Source: Bifidobacterium lemurum
GTDB taxonomy: Bacteria; Actinomycetota; Actinomycetes; Actinomycetales; Bifidobacteriaceae
DNA length: 64,000 nt
Direction: 5' to 3'
NCBI RefSeq assembly: GCF_014898175.1
Contig: NZ_CP062948.1
Location: 2,046,001 to 2,110,000, forward strand
The position numbers and the translations under genes were made by a program. Numbering within the stretch: the first letter of the stretch is position 1; each line of letters begins with the position of its first letter. The notes below the pieces were generated by a model. It was given only the letters and a program-made list of their open reading frames with translations. It was not told where the DNA came from and ran no database searches. This document shows positions 38,194 through 49,884 of this stretch, in pieces.

Positions 38194-38285
38194 GGGGCGG
38201 TCGGACGGCGTTCATTGTCAGACCGTAAAGACTTGGCCTGAGCGGCCCGGAGCGTGTCGGACGATGAACGCCGTCCGACCGCCCC
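38194..38285 (+). repeat. 22-bp perfect inverted repeat inside the arg operon
   Basis: The left arm (38194-38215, beginning GGGGCGGTCGGACGG) and right arm (38264-38285) are perfectly complementary over 22 bases with a 48-base spacer. It fills most of the 186-base gap between argJ and argB, the widest gap within argCJBDFR. There is no T run after it. It could be an attenuation or RNA-processing signal or a small insertion. Confidence 0.8.
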
Positions 38286-38330
38286 GGTTCACGGCGTAAT
38301 CCCTCGTCGTGTTGGGAGAGAGGTGAAACA

Positions 38331-39273
38331 ATGGCAGAACTTAAAGGGCCGGGATTCCATTTCGACGTGCATACCGACCTGCGCGCCGACCAGAAGGCGG
38401 AGGTGCTGATCGAGGCGCTTCCGTGGCTGGAGGAGTTCGCCGGGCAGCGCATCGTCGTCAAATACGGCGGCAACGCGATGGTCGACGAGCATTTGAAGCA
38501 GTGCTTCGCCGAGGATATGGTGTTCCTGCGTCAGGTGGGGCTGCATCCGATCGTCGTGCACGGCGGGGGGCCGCAGATCTCCCACATGCTCAAGGCCCTG
38601 AACATCGAATCCGAGTTCAAGGGCGGTCTGCGCGTCACCACGCCCGAGGCGATGGATGTGGTGCGCATGGTGCTCACCGGCAAGGTGTCGCGCGAGCTCG
38701 TCGGCCTGATCAACTCGCACGGACCGCTGGCCGTGGGCCTGTCCGGCGAGGACGGCGGCCTGTTCTCCGCCATGCAGCGACGCCCGGTCATCGACGGCAA
38801 ACCCACCGACATCGGTCTGGTGGGCGATGTGGTGAGCGTGGACGCCTCGGCCGTCGAGGATCTGGTCGCGGCCGGACGCATCCCCGTGGTCTCCTCCGTG
38901 GCTCCGAACGAGGAGGACGCCACCGAGGTGCTGAACGTCAACGCGGATTCGGCCGCGGCCGCGCTGGCCGCCGCCGTGGGCGCGCACAAGCTCATCATCC
39001 TGACCGATGTGGACGGCCTGTATGCCGACTGGCCCGACCGCAACTCGCTGATCGGACGCATCGGTGTGGAGAACCTGCGCGACATGCTGCCCGACCTGGA
39101 GACGGGTATGCGCCCGAAGATGGAGGCGTGCGTGCGCGCGCTGGACGGCGGCGTCATGCAGGCGCATATCATCGACGGCCGCAAGCCGCATTCCATCCTG
39201 AATGAGATTTTCACCACCGCTGGCATCGGCACCATGGTCGTGCCGGAGGGTGGCGTCGAGATGAGGAGCTCGT

Positions 39274-39284
<11 letters not shown>
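38331..39284 (+). CDS. argB: Acetylglutamate kinase
   Basis: Second step: phosphorylates N-acetylglutamate with ATP. 317 residues, amino-acid-kinase fold, with KYGGNAM near residue 43, VHGGGPQI near 80 and the ATP-site LTDVDGLY near 225. An N-terminal extension of about 30 residues matches the arginine-sensitive class of this enzyme, so feedback inhibition by arginine is likely. GAGAGGTGA precedes the ATG. Its 3' end overlaps argD by 11 bases. Confidence 0.96.
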
Positions 39285-40569
<1,285 letters not shown>

Positions 40570-40631
40570 GCGTCCCCGCGGATCGCGACCATACGACAAC
40601 GAACACTGCGCTAAAAGACAAGGAGCCACCA

Positions 40632-41597
40632 ATGACCGGACAATTGCGCCACATGCTGCGCGACGACGATGTGAGCCATGAGGAGCAGAAGCAGATTCTC
40701 GAACTCGGCATGAAATTCCGTGAGAACCGTTTCTACCGGCAGCCGTTCGCCGGTCCGCAGGGCGTCGCCGTGCTCTTCGACAAGCCCAGCACCCGCACCC
40801 GCACCAGCTTCTCCATCGGCGTGGCCGAACTCGGCGGCTATCCGCTGGTCATCGACAAGTCCGGTTCCCAATTGGGCCGCGGCGAACCGGTCGCCGACAC
40901 CTCGCGAGTGCTTTCCGGCATGGCCTATGGCATCGTCTGGCGCACCTTCGGCCAGGAGCGGGTCGAGGAGATGGCCAAGTACGCCACCTGTCCGGTGGTC
41001 AACGCACTCACCGACCAATTCCACCCCTGCCAGGTCCTCGCCGACCTCCTCACCATCGCCCAGTTCCGCGGAGGCGTGGACGCGCTGGCCGGCAAAACCA
41101 TCGCCTATCTGGGCGATGCGGCCAACAATATGGCCAACTCGTATCTGCTCGGCGGCGCGGTCGCCGGCATGCATGTGCGTGTGGCCGGGCCCTACGGCTA
41201 TCTGCCGGATAAGGCGATCGTGGCCGACGCGGAGCGCATCGCCGCCGAAAACGGCGGTTCGATCCTCGTCACCACCGATCCGAAAGAGGCCGTGGCCGAC
41301 GCCGACTGCGTGTTCACCGACACCTGGGTGTCGATGGGCGAGGAGGCGGAGTACGCGATCCGTTCCAAGCCGTTCTGGCCCTATCAGGTCAACGACGAGC
41401 TGATGGCGCTCGCCAAGCCGGACGCGCTGTTCCAGCACTGCCTGCCCGCCTACCGCGGCAAGGAGGTCACCTCTTCGGTGATCGACGGTCCGCAGTCCGT
41501 GGTGTGGGACGAGGCGGAGAACCGTCTGCACGCGCAGAAGGCGCTGCTCACCTGGCTGGTCGGCCAGCAGCGCGGCGACGACGCGCTGCTGGCCTGA
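40632..41597 (+). CDS. argF: Ornithine carbamoyltransferase
   Basis: Makes citrulline from ornithine and carbamoyl phosphate. 321 residues. Carbamoyl-phosphate contacts STRTRTS (near 53) and HPCQ (near 135) and the ornithine loop HCLPAYRG (near 270) are intact. AAGGAG ends about six bases before the ATG. The window contains no arginine deiminase or carbamate kinase, supporting the biosynthetic role. Confidence 0.97.
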   Translation: MTGQLRHMLRDDDVSHEEQKQILELGMKFRENRFYRQPFAGPQGVAVLFDKPSTRTRTSFSIGVAELGGYPLVIDKSGSQLGRGEPVADTSRVLSGMAYGIVWRTFGQERVEEMAKYATCPVVNALTDQFHPCQVLADLLTIAQFRGGVDALAGKTIAYLGDAANNMANSYLLGGAVAGMHVRVAGPYGYLPDKAIVADAERIAAENGGSILVTTDPKEAVADADCVFTDTWVSMGEEAEYAIRSKPFWPYQVNDELMALAKPDALFQHCLPAYRGKEVTSSVIDGPQSVVWDEAENRLHAQKALLTWLVGQQRGDDALLA

Positions 41598-41644
41598 CAC
41601 GGACCGCGCCCATGGCGACGAGTCATACGAGAAAGACGCGGACG

Positions 41645-42169
41645 ATGAGCGAATCCGGTCCGTCCCTGCAGCGACCCGCGACGCGGGCCGCGCGGCTGAG
41701 CGCCATCGAACAGGCGCTGCTGCATCATGTCATCACCTCGCAGTCGCAGCTGTCGCAGATTCTGCTCGACGAGGGCTTCGATGTGACGCAGGCGACGCTC
41801 AGCCGCGACCTCGACGAGGTGAACGCGGTGAAAACCCGGCTCAAAGACGGTACGGTGGCCTATGCGATCGCGGATTCGCCGTCGGGGTCGACGGTGGAAT
41901 CCGTGTCGCCGGGCCGCGTCGAACAGCAGATGGCCCGTGTGCTTTCCGGCCTTGTCACCTCCGTGGCGGCCGCGCGCAATCTCGTCGTGGTGCACACGCC
42001 TTCCGGCGCCGCGCAGTATGTGGCCAGCGTCATCGACAAGCAGTCGCTTGACGACGTGCTGGGCACCATCGCGGGCGACGACACCGTGATGATGATCTGC
42101 TCGGATGACGAACCGGCGAAGCGTCGCGCGCGCTGGCTGCTGGATATCGTGTCGAAGACCCAACAGTAG
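41645..42169 (+). CDS. argR: Arginine repressor
   Basis: 174 residues. The N-terminal winged helix has the DNA-contacting TLSRDLDEV motif near residue 50; the C-terminal hexamerisation and arginine-binding domain includes the [10 protein letters not shown] segment. It represses the arg genes when arginine is abundant. It sits between argF and argG, as in other Actinobacteria, so it is under its own control through the argC boxes. The longer upstream frame belongs to the antisense of argF and is not used. Confidence 0.96.
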   Translation: MSESGPSLQRPATRAARLSAIEQALLHHVITSQSQLSQILLDEGFDVTQATLSRDLDEVNAVKTRLKDGTVAYAIADSPSGSTVESVSPGRVEQQMARVLSGLVTSVAAARNLVVVHTPSGAAQYVASVIDKQSLDDVLGTIAGDDTVMMICSDDEPAKRRARWLLDIVSKTQQ

Positions 42170-42195
42170 CGGGCGGCCGGTGCGACGCACCGAGA

Positions 42196-42234
42196 TGAAT
42201 ATTTATACGTACCTTTGCATATACTCGTGCATAA
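42196..42234 (+). promoter_or_regulatory. Tandem ArgR boxes upstream of argG
   Basis: TGAATATTTATACGT (42196-42210) and TGCATATACTCGTGCATAA (42216-42234) match ARG-box half-sites and spacing. They lie 24 bases before the argG start, indicating that argG has its own ArgR-controlled promoter apart from the argC one. Confidence 0.8.
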
Positions 42235-42257
42235 CAATGCGATAAGAAAGGCAAACC

Positions 42258-43496
42258 ATGGCAGATAACAATCGTCTTGTGCTGGCGTATTCCGGCGGTC
42301 TTGACACCTCCGTCGCCATCTCGTACCTCAAGGAGCGCACCGGCAAGGACGTCGTCGCCGTCTCCCTCGACGTCGGCCAGGGCGGCGAGAGCCTGGAGAC
42401 CATCCGCGAGCGCGCGTTGGCCTGCGGCGCCATCGAATCCTACGTGGTCGACGCCCGCGACGAGTTCGCCAACGAGTACTGCATGCAGGCCCTCAAGGCC
42501 AACGCCATGTACGAGGGCGTGTACCCGCTGGTCTCCGCCATCTCCCGTCCGCTGATCTCCAAGCATCTGGTGCGCGCCGCCCACCAGTTCGGCGCCGACA
42601 CCATCTCCCACGGCTGCACCGGCAAGGGCAACGACCAGGTGCGTTTCGAGGTGTCCATCGCCTCCATCGACCCGACCCTGAAGGCCATCAGCCCGATCCG
42701 CGATCTTTCCCTGACCCGCGACGTGGAGATCGCGTTCGCCAAGGAGCACAAGCTGCCGATCGTGCAGACGGAGAAAAGCCCGTACTCCATCGACCAGAAC
42801 GTGTGGGGCCGCGCCATCGAAACCGGCTTCCTCGAGGATCCGTGGAATGGTCCGACCAAGGACTGCTACTCCTACACCGACGATCCCGCGTTCCCGCCCG
42901 TCGAGGACGAGGTCGTCATCGAATTCAAGCAGGGCATTCCGGTCAAGATCGACGGCCGCGACGTCACCCCGCTGCAGGCCATCGAGGAGATGAACCGCCG
43001 CGCCGGCGCGCAGGGCATCGGCCGCATCGATCTGATCGAGGACCGTCTGGTGGGCATCAAGTCCCGCGAGCTGTACGAGTGCCCGGGTGCCGTGGCGCTG
43101 ATCACCGCCCATCAGGAGCTGGAGAACTGCTGTCTGGAGCGCGAACAGCACCGCATCAAGCGCGACATCGACAAGCGTTGGGGCGAGCTGGTCTACGACG
43201 CGCAGTGGTTCAGCCCGGCCGTCAAGTCGCTCAACGCCTTCATCGAGGACACCCAGCAGTACGTCTCCGGCGAGATCCGCATGATCCTGCACGGCGGCCG
43301 CGCCGTCGTGACCGGCCGTCGCTCCGACACCTCGCTGTACGACTACAACCTGGCCACCTACGATTCCGGCGACAGCTTCGACCAGAAGTCCTCCAACGGC
43401 TTCATCGACATCTACGGCTTGCCGTCCCGCGTGGCCGCCGCCCGCGACGTCAAGTTCGGCAATGGCATCGAGGTGCCGAGCAACACCGTCGAATAA
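42258..43496 (+). CDS. argG: Argininosuccinate synthase
   Basis: Joins citrulline and aspartate using ATP. 412 residues. The P-loop-like motif [10 protein letters not shown] (residues 9-18) binds ATP; the [15 protein letters not shown] segment near 120 contacts citrulline and aspartate. GAAAGG precedes the ATG. Two ArgR boxes give it a separate promoter. In many Actinobacteria argH follows at once, but here a 300-base repeat region and an unrelated ATPase gene intervene. Confidence 0.97.
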   Translation: MADNNRLVLAYSGGLDTSVAISYLKERTGKDVVAVSLDVGQGGESLETIRERALACGAIESYVVDARDEFANEYCMQALKANAMYEGVYPLVSAISRPLISKHLVRAAHQFGADTISHGCTGKGNDQVRFEVSIASIDPTLKAISPIRDLSLTRDVEIAFAKEHKLPIVQTEKSPYSIDQNVWGRAIETGFLEDPWNGPTKDCYSYTDDPAFPPVEDEVVIEFKQGIPVKIDGRDVTPLQAIEEMNRRAGAQGIGRIDLIEDRLVGIKSRELYECPGAVALITAHQELENCCLEREQHRIKRDIDKRWGELVYDAQWFSPAVKSLNAFIEDTQQYVSGEIRMILHGGRAVVTGRRSDTSLYDYNLATYDSGDSFDQKSSNGFIDIYGLPSRVAAARDVKFGNGIEVPSNTVE

Positions 43497-43529
43497 GCGC
43501 CGCTCCCGACGGAGCCCAGCCGCTTCCCC

Positions 43530-43668
43530 GTCATTTCAGGCGGGAGCGACCCCTCCTCTCGTCATTTCGAGTGAGGAGCAATCTCCCTCTCTCGTCATTT
43601 CGAGCGGAGAGCAATCTCTTTCTCTCGTCATTTCGAGCGAAGCGCAGCGGAGTCGAGGAATCCCGATA
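43530..43668 (+). repeat. Tandem ~33-bp repeats (GTCATTTCGAG type)
   Basis: Four units begin with GTCATTTC at 43530, 43561, 43594 and 43627 (steps of 31, 33 and 33 bases). The last runs on as GAGCGAAGCGCAGCGGAGTC, a short repeat seen in intergenic regions of many bacteria. It lies between argG and the inserted ATPase gene; the remainder of the 300-base gap shows nothing recognisable. Confidence 0.85.
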
Positions 43669-43796
43669 CCTTCCCTAGGCCGGGACTTCTCGGCTCCGCT
43701 TTCGTATGAGCTCCGATGCCTCCGCAGCGGCGGATACAATGGAGGTGCGTCGGCGAGGCTTTCCGCCTATGTTCAGCGAAAGGTGCGTGCACGAGT

Positions 43797-45632
43797 ATGG
43801 AAACGACTGCCTTGGAATCATGCGGCAATGGTGTGTGGCGCGGTTCCGGAGCCTGCATTGTCGACAGGACCGGCCGCAAACGTCTGCCCATCGGCCAAGG
43901 GGATTTCGCGGTCGTGGCAAGTCAATCGGTGTTCGTGGACAAAACCCGGCTGATTGCCGACGTGTTGGATAGCGGTTATTCCGTCACCTTGTTCTGCCGT
44001 CCGCGACGTTTTGGCAAAACCTTGAATATGACGATGATGCGCACGTTCTTCGAGCTTTCCCCGGACGGCCGGGACAACGCGCCATTGTTCGACGGCACGG
44101 ACATCTGGGAATCCGATGACGGGCATTATCGTCGGCACCAGGGTGCCTATCCCGTGATCAGCATGAGCATGCTCACCGCCAAAGGACTGACGTGGCCGCA
44201 GACTTTCGGGTCGCTGCGCAATATGATCGCCGATGAGTATGGGCGTCACCGCTACCTGCTGAACGATGGGACGCTGCCGGATGACGACCGCGCCTATATC
44301 ACGCGCATTCTATCGCGGCAGGCGGGTGAGGACGACTGCCGGACATCGCTGACGAGACTGGTCGCTTTTCTGAACCGATACCATCAACGCCCCGTCGTGG
44401 TGCTGCTTGATGAATACGACGCGCCGATCATGGCGGCATATTCGGCACCGAACGGCGGGTATTACGATGAGGCGGTCGCATTCGTCAAAGCCTGGTTGAC
44501 CGGCACATTGAAGGACTCCGGCGAAATGCTGGCATTCGCCTGCCTGACCGGTGTGCAACGTATCAGCAAGGATTCCATTTTCAGCGATCTGAACAATCTC
44601 ATTGTGAACACCGCGCTGTCGACTGACTTCGATGAGCGGTACGGCTTCTCCGAGGACGAGGTTGCCGCCTTGTCCGACTATCTGGGATGCGGCACCGATG
44701 GCATGGATACCGCACGCCAATGGTATGACGGCTATCGCTTCGGCAAACAAGACGTCTATAACCCATGGAGCGTGTTGAATTTTCTCGACAACGACTGCGC
44801 CGCCGACGTCTACTGGGGCAACACCTCCGGCAACGGCGTGGTGGGGGATCTGCTGCGCTCGGCTGATGTGGACACTTTGCGTCAGGTCTATGATCTGATG
44901 GAACCCGGCGGGACGGTCGCCGCGCCGCTGGATCTCGGCGTCGTGTTCCCTGATTTGGGCGTAAAGAACGTCGCCATCTGGTCGATGTTGTATCTGGCCG
45001 GCTATCTGACCACCGAGGACACCGCACTGCCGGGACGTTCCGACCTGCTCCGCCGACTGCGCATCCCCAATCTTGAGATCGCGCAGCTCTACAAAAGTGA
45101 GATCATCAACCGTTTCGCCGATATGGCGGGAGGCAACGACCGTCTCGACAGGTTCCATCGGGCCTTATACTCGGGAGATGAGGAAACGGTGCTGCGTGAG
45201 CTGACCACCATCCTGCGCGATTCCGTCTCCAGCTTTGACATGACTTCCGAGAACTCCCTGCATATGCTCGTCACCGGATTATGTTTCGGCATGCCTGGTT
45301 ACGTCGATCCCAAATCCAACAAAGAATCGGGGTACGGACGCTATGATCTGCGACTCGAACCCAGTGGAGGAGATCCGGCCAACTTCTCATTCGTCGCCCC
45401 CACCGTACGTCCGTTGATCACCATCGAACTGAAATACGTGCGCGACGATGGTCCGTCAGGTGGAAGTGATTCGGAGCGCCGGTTGGAAGACAAAGCGCAG
45501 GAGGCGCTGACCCAAATCTCCGAACGGGGTTATGACGAAGGCGAACCGCCGCAACAGGCGCAAGGACGTCTGCGTTGGGGCATCGCAGTGTCTGGCCGCC
45601 GTTGCGCGGTCGCCTGCGAACGTCTTGACTAG
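43797..45632 (+). CDS. AAA-ATPase-like protein with PD-(D/E)XK nuclease domain
   Basis: 611 residues of the AAA-ATPase-like/DUF1703 family. The N-terminal ATPase has RPRRFGKT (Walker A-like, near 70) and VVLLDEYDAP (Walker B, near 200). The C-terminal nuclease-like fold keeps the Asp of GRYDLRL and the Glu-x-Lys of ITIELKYV, so the metal site looks intact. Members are common in multiple copies in gut bacteria and their role is unknown; defence or mobile-DNA functions are only guesses. The ATG at 43797 is chosen for family length, with GAAAGG 13 bases upstream being a weak site. It splits argG from argH. Confidence 0.85.
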   Translation: METTALESCGNGVWRGSGACIVDRTGRKRLPIGQGDFAVVASQSVFVDKTRLIADVLDSGYSVTLFCRPRRFGKTLNMTMMRTFFELSPDGRDNAPLFDGTDIWESDDGHYRRHQGAYPVISMSMLTAKGLTWPQTFGSLRNMIADEYGRHRYLLNDGTLPDDDRAYITRILSRQAGEDDCRTSLTRLVAFLNRYHQRPVVVLLDEYDAPIMAAYSAPNGGYYDEAVAFVKAWLTGTLKDSGEMLAFACLTGVQRISKDSIFSDLNNLIVNTALSTDFDERYGFSEDEVAALSDYLGCGTDGMDTARQWYDGYRFGKQDVYNPWSVLNFLDNDCAADVYWGNTSGNGVVGDLLRSADVDTLRQVYDLMEPGGTVAAPLDLGVVFPDLGVKNVAIWSMLYLAGYLTTEDTALPGRSDLLRRLRIPNLEIAQLYKSEIINRFADMAGGNDRLDRFHRALYSGDEETVLRELTTILRDSVSSFDMTSENSLHMLVTGLCFGMPGYVDPKSNKESGYGRYDLRLEPSGGDPANFSFVAPTVRPLITIELKYVRDDGPSGGSDSERRLEDKAQEALTQISERGYDEGEPPQQAQGRLRWGIAVSGRRCAVACERLD

Positions 45633-45744
45633 AAGAGTCTTCCGTGCGATCCGTTTGCGCACGGCGGCGTCGTCGCGCTGATCGCGTACCAAGTCACGCA
45701 CACGAGGTTCCATGAGCGGAAGCCTTATGTGTATGGTAGAGACC

Positions 45745-47223
45745 ATGACCGAAACCAATAGCAACGAACATCTCGCACTGTGGGGCGGACGCTTCTCGTC
45801 CGGCCCTTCGCCGGAACTCGCCCGCCTGTCCAAATCCACCCAGTTCGACTGGCGTCTGGCCGACGACGACATCGCCGGCTCGCGCGCCCACGCACGCGCG
45901 CTCGGCCGCGCCGGACTGCTCACCGCCGACGAGCTCGAGCGCATGGAGGCCGCGCTCGACGAACTGCAGCGCCGGGTCGATTCGGGCGTCTTCGCGCCGG
46001 TCGAAGACGACGAGGACGAGGCCACCGCGCTCGAACGCGGCTTGCTGGCCATCGCCGGCGACGAACTCGGCGGCAAACTGCGCGCCGGACGCTCCCGCAA
46101 CGACCAGATCGCCTGCCTGATCCGCATGTGGCTGCGCCGCCACGCCCGTGTCATCGCCGGAGAACTGATTGCGCTCGTCAACGCGCTGATCGAGCAGTCC
46201 GTCGCTGCCGGCCGCACCGTGATGCCGGGCCGCACCCACATGCAGCACGCGCAACCCGTGCTGCTCGCCCACCAGCTGATGGCCCACGCCTGGCCGCTGC
46301 TGCGCGATGTGCAGCGTCTTGTCGACTGGGACGCGCGCATCGACGCCTCCCCGTACGGTTCCGGCGCGCTCGCCGGCAACACGCTCGGCCTCGACCCCGA
46401 AGCCGTGGCCCGCGAGCTCGGATTCTCGCGCGTGACCGACAATTCCATTGACGGCACCGCCTCGCGCGATCTGGTCGCCGAATTCGCCTTCATCGCCGCC
46501 ATGGCCGGCGTCGACATCTCACGCCTGAGCGAGGAGATCATCATCTGGAACACGCAGGAGTTCGCGTTCGTGCGTCTCGACGACGCATACTCCACCGGAT
46601 CGTCGATCATGCCACAGAAGAAGAACCCGGACATCGCCGAACTGGCCCGAGGCAAGTCCGGCCGTCTCATCGGCGACCTGACCGGCCTGCTGGCCACGCT
46701 CAAAGGCCTGCCGACCGCCTACGCCCGCGATTTGCAGGAAGACAAGGAGGCCGTGTTCGACCAGGTCGACACGCTCGAGGTGCTGCTGCCCGCCTTCACC
46801 GGCATGGTGCGCACCATGGCCTTTGACGCCGAGCGTCTTGAGGCCGAGGCTCCCACCGGATTCGCGCTCGCCACCGACATCGCCGAATGGCTGGTCAAGA
46901 ACGGCGTGCCTTTCCGCCACGCGCACGAGCTTTCCGGCGCGTGCGTGAAGATCGCCGAAGGCCGCGGCCAGGAGTTGTGGGATCTGACCGACGAGGACTT
47001 CGTCTCCACCTTCGACGGCTTCCTGCCTGCCGAATCGGCGCCGCAGGTGCGCGAGGTGCTCTCCAGTCACGGCTCCGTCGACTCGCGCGACGGCAAGGGA
47101 GGCACCGCATACGACCGCGTGCTCGAGCAGCTTGAGGCCGCCAAGCGGGCCGTCGCCGAACTGGCGGCCTTCGCCGAATCCACGTCGGACGGCTCCGCCT
47201 ACAAGGCTCCCGGCACCTTCTGA
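45745..47223 (+). CDS. argH: Argininosuccinate lyase
   Basis: Last step: splits argininosuccinate into arginine and fumarate. 492 residues. The fumarase-superfamily signature [11 protein letters not shown] lies near residue 290, with the catalytic Ser in the preceding flexible loop, and [10 protein letters not shown] near 160. The start is not certain: ATG 45745 gives the usual MTETN... N-terminus, but ATG 45712 has GAGG four bases upstream. No ArgR box is visible in the short gap before it, so its promoter may be new or read-through. Confidence 0.96.
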   Translation: MTETNSNEHLALWGGRFSSGPSPELARLSKSTQFDWRLADDDIAGSRAHARALGRAGLLTADELERMEAALDELQRRVDSGVFAPVEDDEDEATALERGLLAIAGDELGGKLRAGRSRNDQIACLIRMWLRRHARVIAGELIALVNALIEQSVAAGRTVMPGRTHMQHAQPVLLAHQLMAHAWPLLRDVQRLVDWDARIDASPYGSGALAGNTLGLDPEAVARELGFSRVTDNSIDGTASRDLVAEFAFIAAMAGVDISRLSEEIIIWNTQEFAFVRLDDAYSTGSSIMPQKKNPDIAELARGKSGRLIGDLTGLLATLKGLPTAYARDLQEDKEAVFDQVDTLEVLLPAFTGMVRTMAFDAERLEAEAPTGFALATDIAEWLVKNGVPFRHAHELSGACVKIAEGRGQELWDLTDEDFVSTFDGFLPAESAPQVREVLSSHGSVDSRDGKGGTAYDRVLEQLEAAKRAVAELAAFAESTSDGSAYKAPGTF

Positions 47224-47241
47224 CCGGTGTTTTCCGATGCG

Positions 47242-47280
47242 AACGCCCCGCCGTCCTAGGTCTTGGACGACGGGGCGTTT
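47242..47280 (+). terminator. Terminator of argH
   Basis: AACGCCCCGCCGTCC (47242-47256) pairs with GGACGACGGGGCGTT (47265-47279) with a single G-U pair, followed by TT. It lies about 18 bases after the argH stop. Confidence 0.8.
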
Positions 47281-47288
47281 CCTGTGCC

Positions 47289-47436
47289 GTCATCCTGAGC
47301 GGAGGCGAAGCCGGAGTCGAAGGATCCCGTCATTCGGTCTGGGGATTCTTCGACTCCACTGCGTTCCGCTCAGGATGATGGGTGGGCGGGTGTTCCGCTC
47401 AGGATGACAGGTGGGAGGTGTTCCGCTTGGGATGAG
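47289..47436. repeat. Palindromic GTCATCCTGAGCGG repeat cluster
   Basis: GTCATCCTGAGCGGAGGCGA...GAGTCGAAGGATCC (47289-47327) is followed by its near reverse complement (47342-47378), then two more partial copies of GTTCCGCTCAGGATGA (from 47392 and 47420). Related in sequence style to the 43530 repeats. Lies between convergent argH and the membrane-protein gene; nothing else is seen in this 250-base gap. Confidence 0.75.
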
Positions 47437-47471
47437 GGAGCGTTCGCGTCGCTTTCCAGGAAAGCGACGCG

Positions 47472-48326
47472 TCAGGCCTGATCCGGAGACGAAGCGTCGT
47501 CGGAATGCCGTTTGCGGCTGGGAACGAAACCGCGGATCCAATGGTTTTTGCCGCGGCTTTTCACATAGATGAAGCCGAATACGGAGAAGACGGCCGCGCC
47601 GATGAAATTCACGATGAGGTCGTTCATCGTGTCGCGCAGACCGATGTCGAGATAGCCGTTGATGCCCAGATCCTGCCCGTTGACCATGGTGGAGGTGATG
47701 CCGTCGATGGTGACGGTTTCGGAGGTATGGTTCGGATTGAGCAGCACGGAGTGGATCGAGGTGACCACGGTATCCTTCTGCATATCCCAGCCGAACAGGT
47801 TGTCCATCGTGTATTCGAAGAACTCCCACAGCACGCCGATGGTCATCGAGAAGCAGAACGCCACCAGAGACAGGTACAGCGGGGAAAGATTGAATTTCGC
47901 GGTTTCGCGCCGGTTGAGCAGATCCACCAGCGAGAAGCCGATCGCGGCGGCGAGGAAGCCGTTGATCGTGTGCAGCACCGTGTCCCAGAAGGGGAAAAGC
48001 TCGTAGAACGAGCTGATCTCGCCCAGGATCTCCGCCGCGAAGATGAACACGAGGATGATGACCTCCAATGTGGAGGGAAGCTCGATTTTGAACGTCACCT
48101 GCACGAAACTGGGCACGATGAGCAGAAACAGCGTGAGCACGCACAGGAACACGTTCTCGTAGTTGCCGTTGAGGAACTGCAGCACCATGGTCGCCAACAC
48201 CAGCGTGCGCAGCACCATGTAGACCACGAACGAGCTTCTGTGCTCGCGGATCTCCGCGCCCATCGCCTTGCCGGTGGCCTTCATCCGCGCGCGCAGGCCT
48301 CCGCGCTTCGTGCCGTTATCGCCCAT
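47472..48326 (-). CDS. Multi-pass membrane protein of unknown function
   Basis: 284 residues with about seven transmembrane helices. The FWDTVLHTINGF and MTIGVLWEFFEY segments are conserved in a family frequent in Firmicutes, whose function is not established; a membrane enzyme is possible because of the paired His, Asp and Glu near membrane faces. AAAGGAACC precedes the ATG. It diverges from the HD-domain gene at 48511. Confidence 0.75.
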   Translation of the reverse strand: MGDNGTKRGGLRARMKATGKAMGAEIREHRSSFVVYMVLRTLVLATMVLQFLNGNYENVFLCVLTLFLLIVPSFVQVTFKIELPSTLEVIILVFIFAAEILGEISSFYELFPFWDTVLHTINGFLAAAIGFSLVDLLNRRETAKFNLSPLYLSLVAFCFSMTIGVLWEFFEYTMDNLFGWDMQKDTVVTSIHSVLLNPNHTSETVTIDGITSTMVNGQDLGINGYLDIGLRDTMNDLIVNFIGAAVFSVFGFIYVKSRGKNHWIRGFVPSRKRHSDDASSPDQA

Positions 48327-48510
48327 GATGGTTCCTTTCTCCGCTCTGACAGTCTACCGGTGACACCGACCGTGCGGACCGGCGGCATCCGCCGAGGGCG
48401 GCGCGAACATCATTCGACCGGATGAGGGCGCACGACCGGACGGGTGCGTACAATCGAAGGCTGGAAGATACGGGACACCGCCCGAACCAAGCCATACAAG
48501 GGGAAACGAC

Positions 48511-49017
48511 GTGCTGAGCAGACACCAGATCCGCACACTGGTACACCATCATGGACATGACATCCTCGCGCACGAGCGCATGCAGATCCAACGCGGCTGC
48601 TACCAGCACGGCATCGTCACCACATACGCGCACTCCATCCGCGTGGCCTGCCTGGCCGTGTATTTCGCCGATCGGCTGCGCCTGTGGCACAGGGTCGATC
48701 TGCGTTCGCTGATCCGCGCCGCCCTGCTGCACGACTACTTCCTCTACGACTGGCACCGTTGGGACAACGGCGAACACCGCCTGCACGGCTTCACCCACGG
48801 CGGCAGGGCGCTCGCCAACGCCATGGAGGATTTCGAACTCAACCATATCGAGTGCGACAGCATCGCCAACCACATGTTCCCCCTGACGCCGCGTCCGCCG
48901 CGCTACATCGAGGGCTATCTGGTCACCATGGCCGACAAGATCAGCGCCACACGCGAGACGGTCAGCCTCGAACGCTTCCGCAAAGCCGAATTGACCGCGA
49001 CCCGCAAGGACGTATGA
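48511..49017 (+). CDS. HD-domain hydrolase
   Basis: 168 residues. The metal-binding residues of the HD superfamily are visible as the His of AHSIRVA and the His-Asp of LLHDYFLYDWH (near 74), with further His in HGFTHGG and NHMFPLT. Substrate unknown (nucleotides or phosphoesters are typical). Starts at GTG behind GGGGAAAC. It is translationally coupled to the next gene by an ATGA overlap; related HD and PF06541-type genes are common in Firmicutes, which suggests that this pair acts together. Confidence 0.85.
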   Translation: MLSRHQIRTLVHHHGHDILAHERMQIQRGCYQHGIVTTYAHSIRVACLAVYFADRLRLWHRVDLRSLIRAALLHDYFLYDWHRWDNGEHRLHGFTHGGRALANAMEDFELNHIECDSIANHMFPLTPRPPRYIEGYLVTMADKISATRETVSLERFRKAELTATRKDV

Positions 49018-49799
49018 TGATCTTCACCGCGCTATCGCACCTGTTTCTCTGGTTTTTGTTCTACAGTTTCGTCGGCTGGGTGTATGAGACGATCCTCGTC
49101 TCCAGCCGGGAGCGTCGCTTCGTGAACCGCGGCTTCCTCAACGGCCCGCTCTGCCCGATCTACGGGACCGGCGCGGTGATGGCCGTCGTGCTGCTACGGC
49201 ATATCGACAACGCGGCGGTGCTGTTCCTGGTCTCCGCGCTCGGCGCGAGCGTGCTGGAATACGTCACCTCGTGGGGGATGGAGAAGCTGTTCCACGCCCG
49301 CTGGTGGGATTACTCCCGTATGCGATTCAACATCAACGGCCGCGTGTGCCTGCTGGGCGCCGTGGTCTTCGGATTGGCGGGCGTGCTGATCGTCAAGTTC
49401 GTGCATCCCTGGGTGGCCTCCGTCACCGCCATGCTGCCGCTGCCGGTCGTGCATTGGGTGACGTTCGTCTGCTTCGTGCTGGTGGTCGTCGACTGCACGG
49501 TCACCGTGGCCGGCGTGATGGACCTCGAACGCCAGCTCGCCCTGGTCGCCGAATTCGTGCAGACCCGCGCCGAGAAGGCCGGAGACTCCTGGGAGTGGGG
49601 CAAGGACGCGTTCGGCGACAAGCTGCGCGACTGGTCGACCTCCTCGCAGGAGAAGCTGGTCCGTCTGCGCGGCACCGTCACGTCGGTGCTGGGTCGCCAG
49701 CAGCAGCGTATGATCCGCTCGTTCCCGCATTTCAAGTCCGTCAACTACGGGCAGGTGGTCGACACCATCCGCGAGATCATGCGCCGCGGGGAACACTGA
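49014..49799 (+). CDS. PF06541-type putative ABC transporter membrane protein
   Basis: 261 residues. The N-terminal half has four to five hydrophobic helices and the strongly conserved FYSFVGWVYETI ... RGFLNGPLCPIYG signature of the family annotated as putative type IV ABC permease. The C-terminal ~90 residues are soluble and basic. No ATPase is encoded nearby, so transport is doubtful. Translation overlaps the HD gene stop. It is followed 86 bases later by tyrS. Confidence 0.82.
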   Translation: MMIFTALSHLFLWFLFYSFVGWVYETILVSSRERRFVNRGFLNGPLCPIYGTGAVMAVVLLRHIDNAAVLFLVSALGASVLEYVTSWGMEKLFHARWWDYSRMRFNINGRVCLLGAVVFGLAGVLIVKFVHPWVASVTAMLPLPVVHWVTFVCFVLVVVDCTVTVAGVMDLERQLALVAEFVQTRAEKAGDSWEWGKDAFGDKLRDWSTSSQEKLVRLRGTVTSVLGRQQQRMIRSFPHFKSVNYGQVVDTIREIMRRGEH

Positions 49800-49884
49800 C
49801 GCACTGTCGGCATGTTCTGCGAGACTGTAGGGTGCTGAAAAGCGGCAGAATATCCGACAATTCGATAGGGAGAAGCGACCAGCT

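Noticed and set aside
43530..43668. Tandem repeats that could be mistaken for a CRISPR array
   Set aside because: Units of 31-33 bases differ from one another and are contiguous, with no distinct spacers; no cas gene is present.
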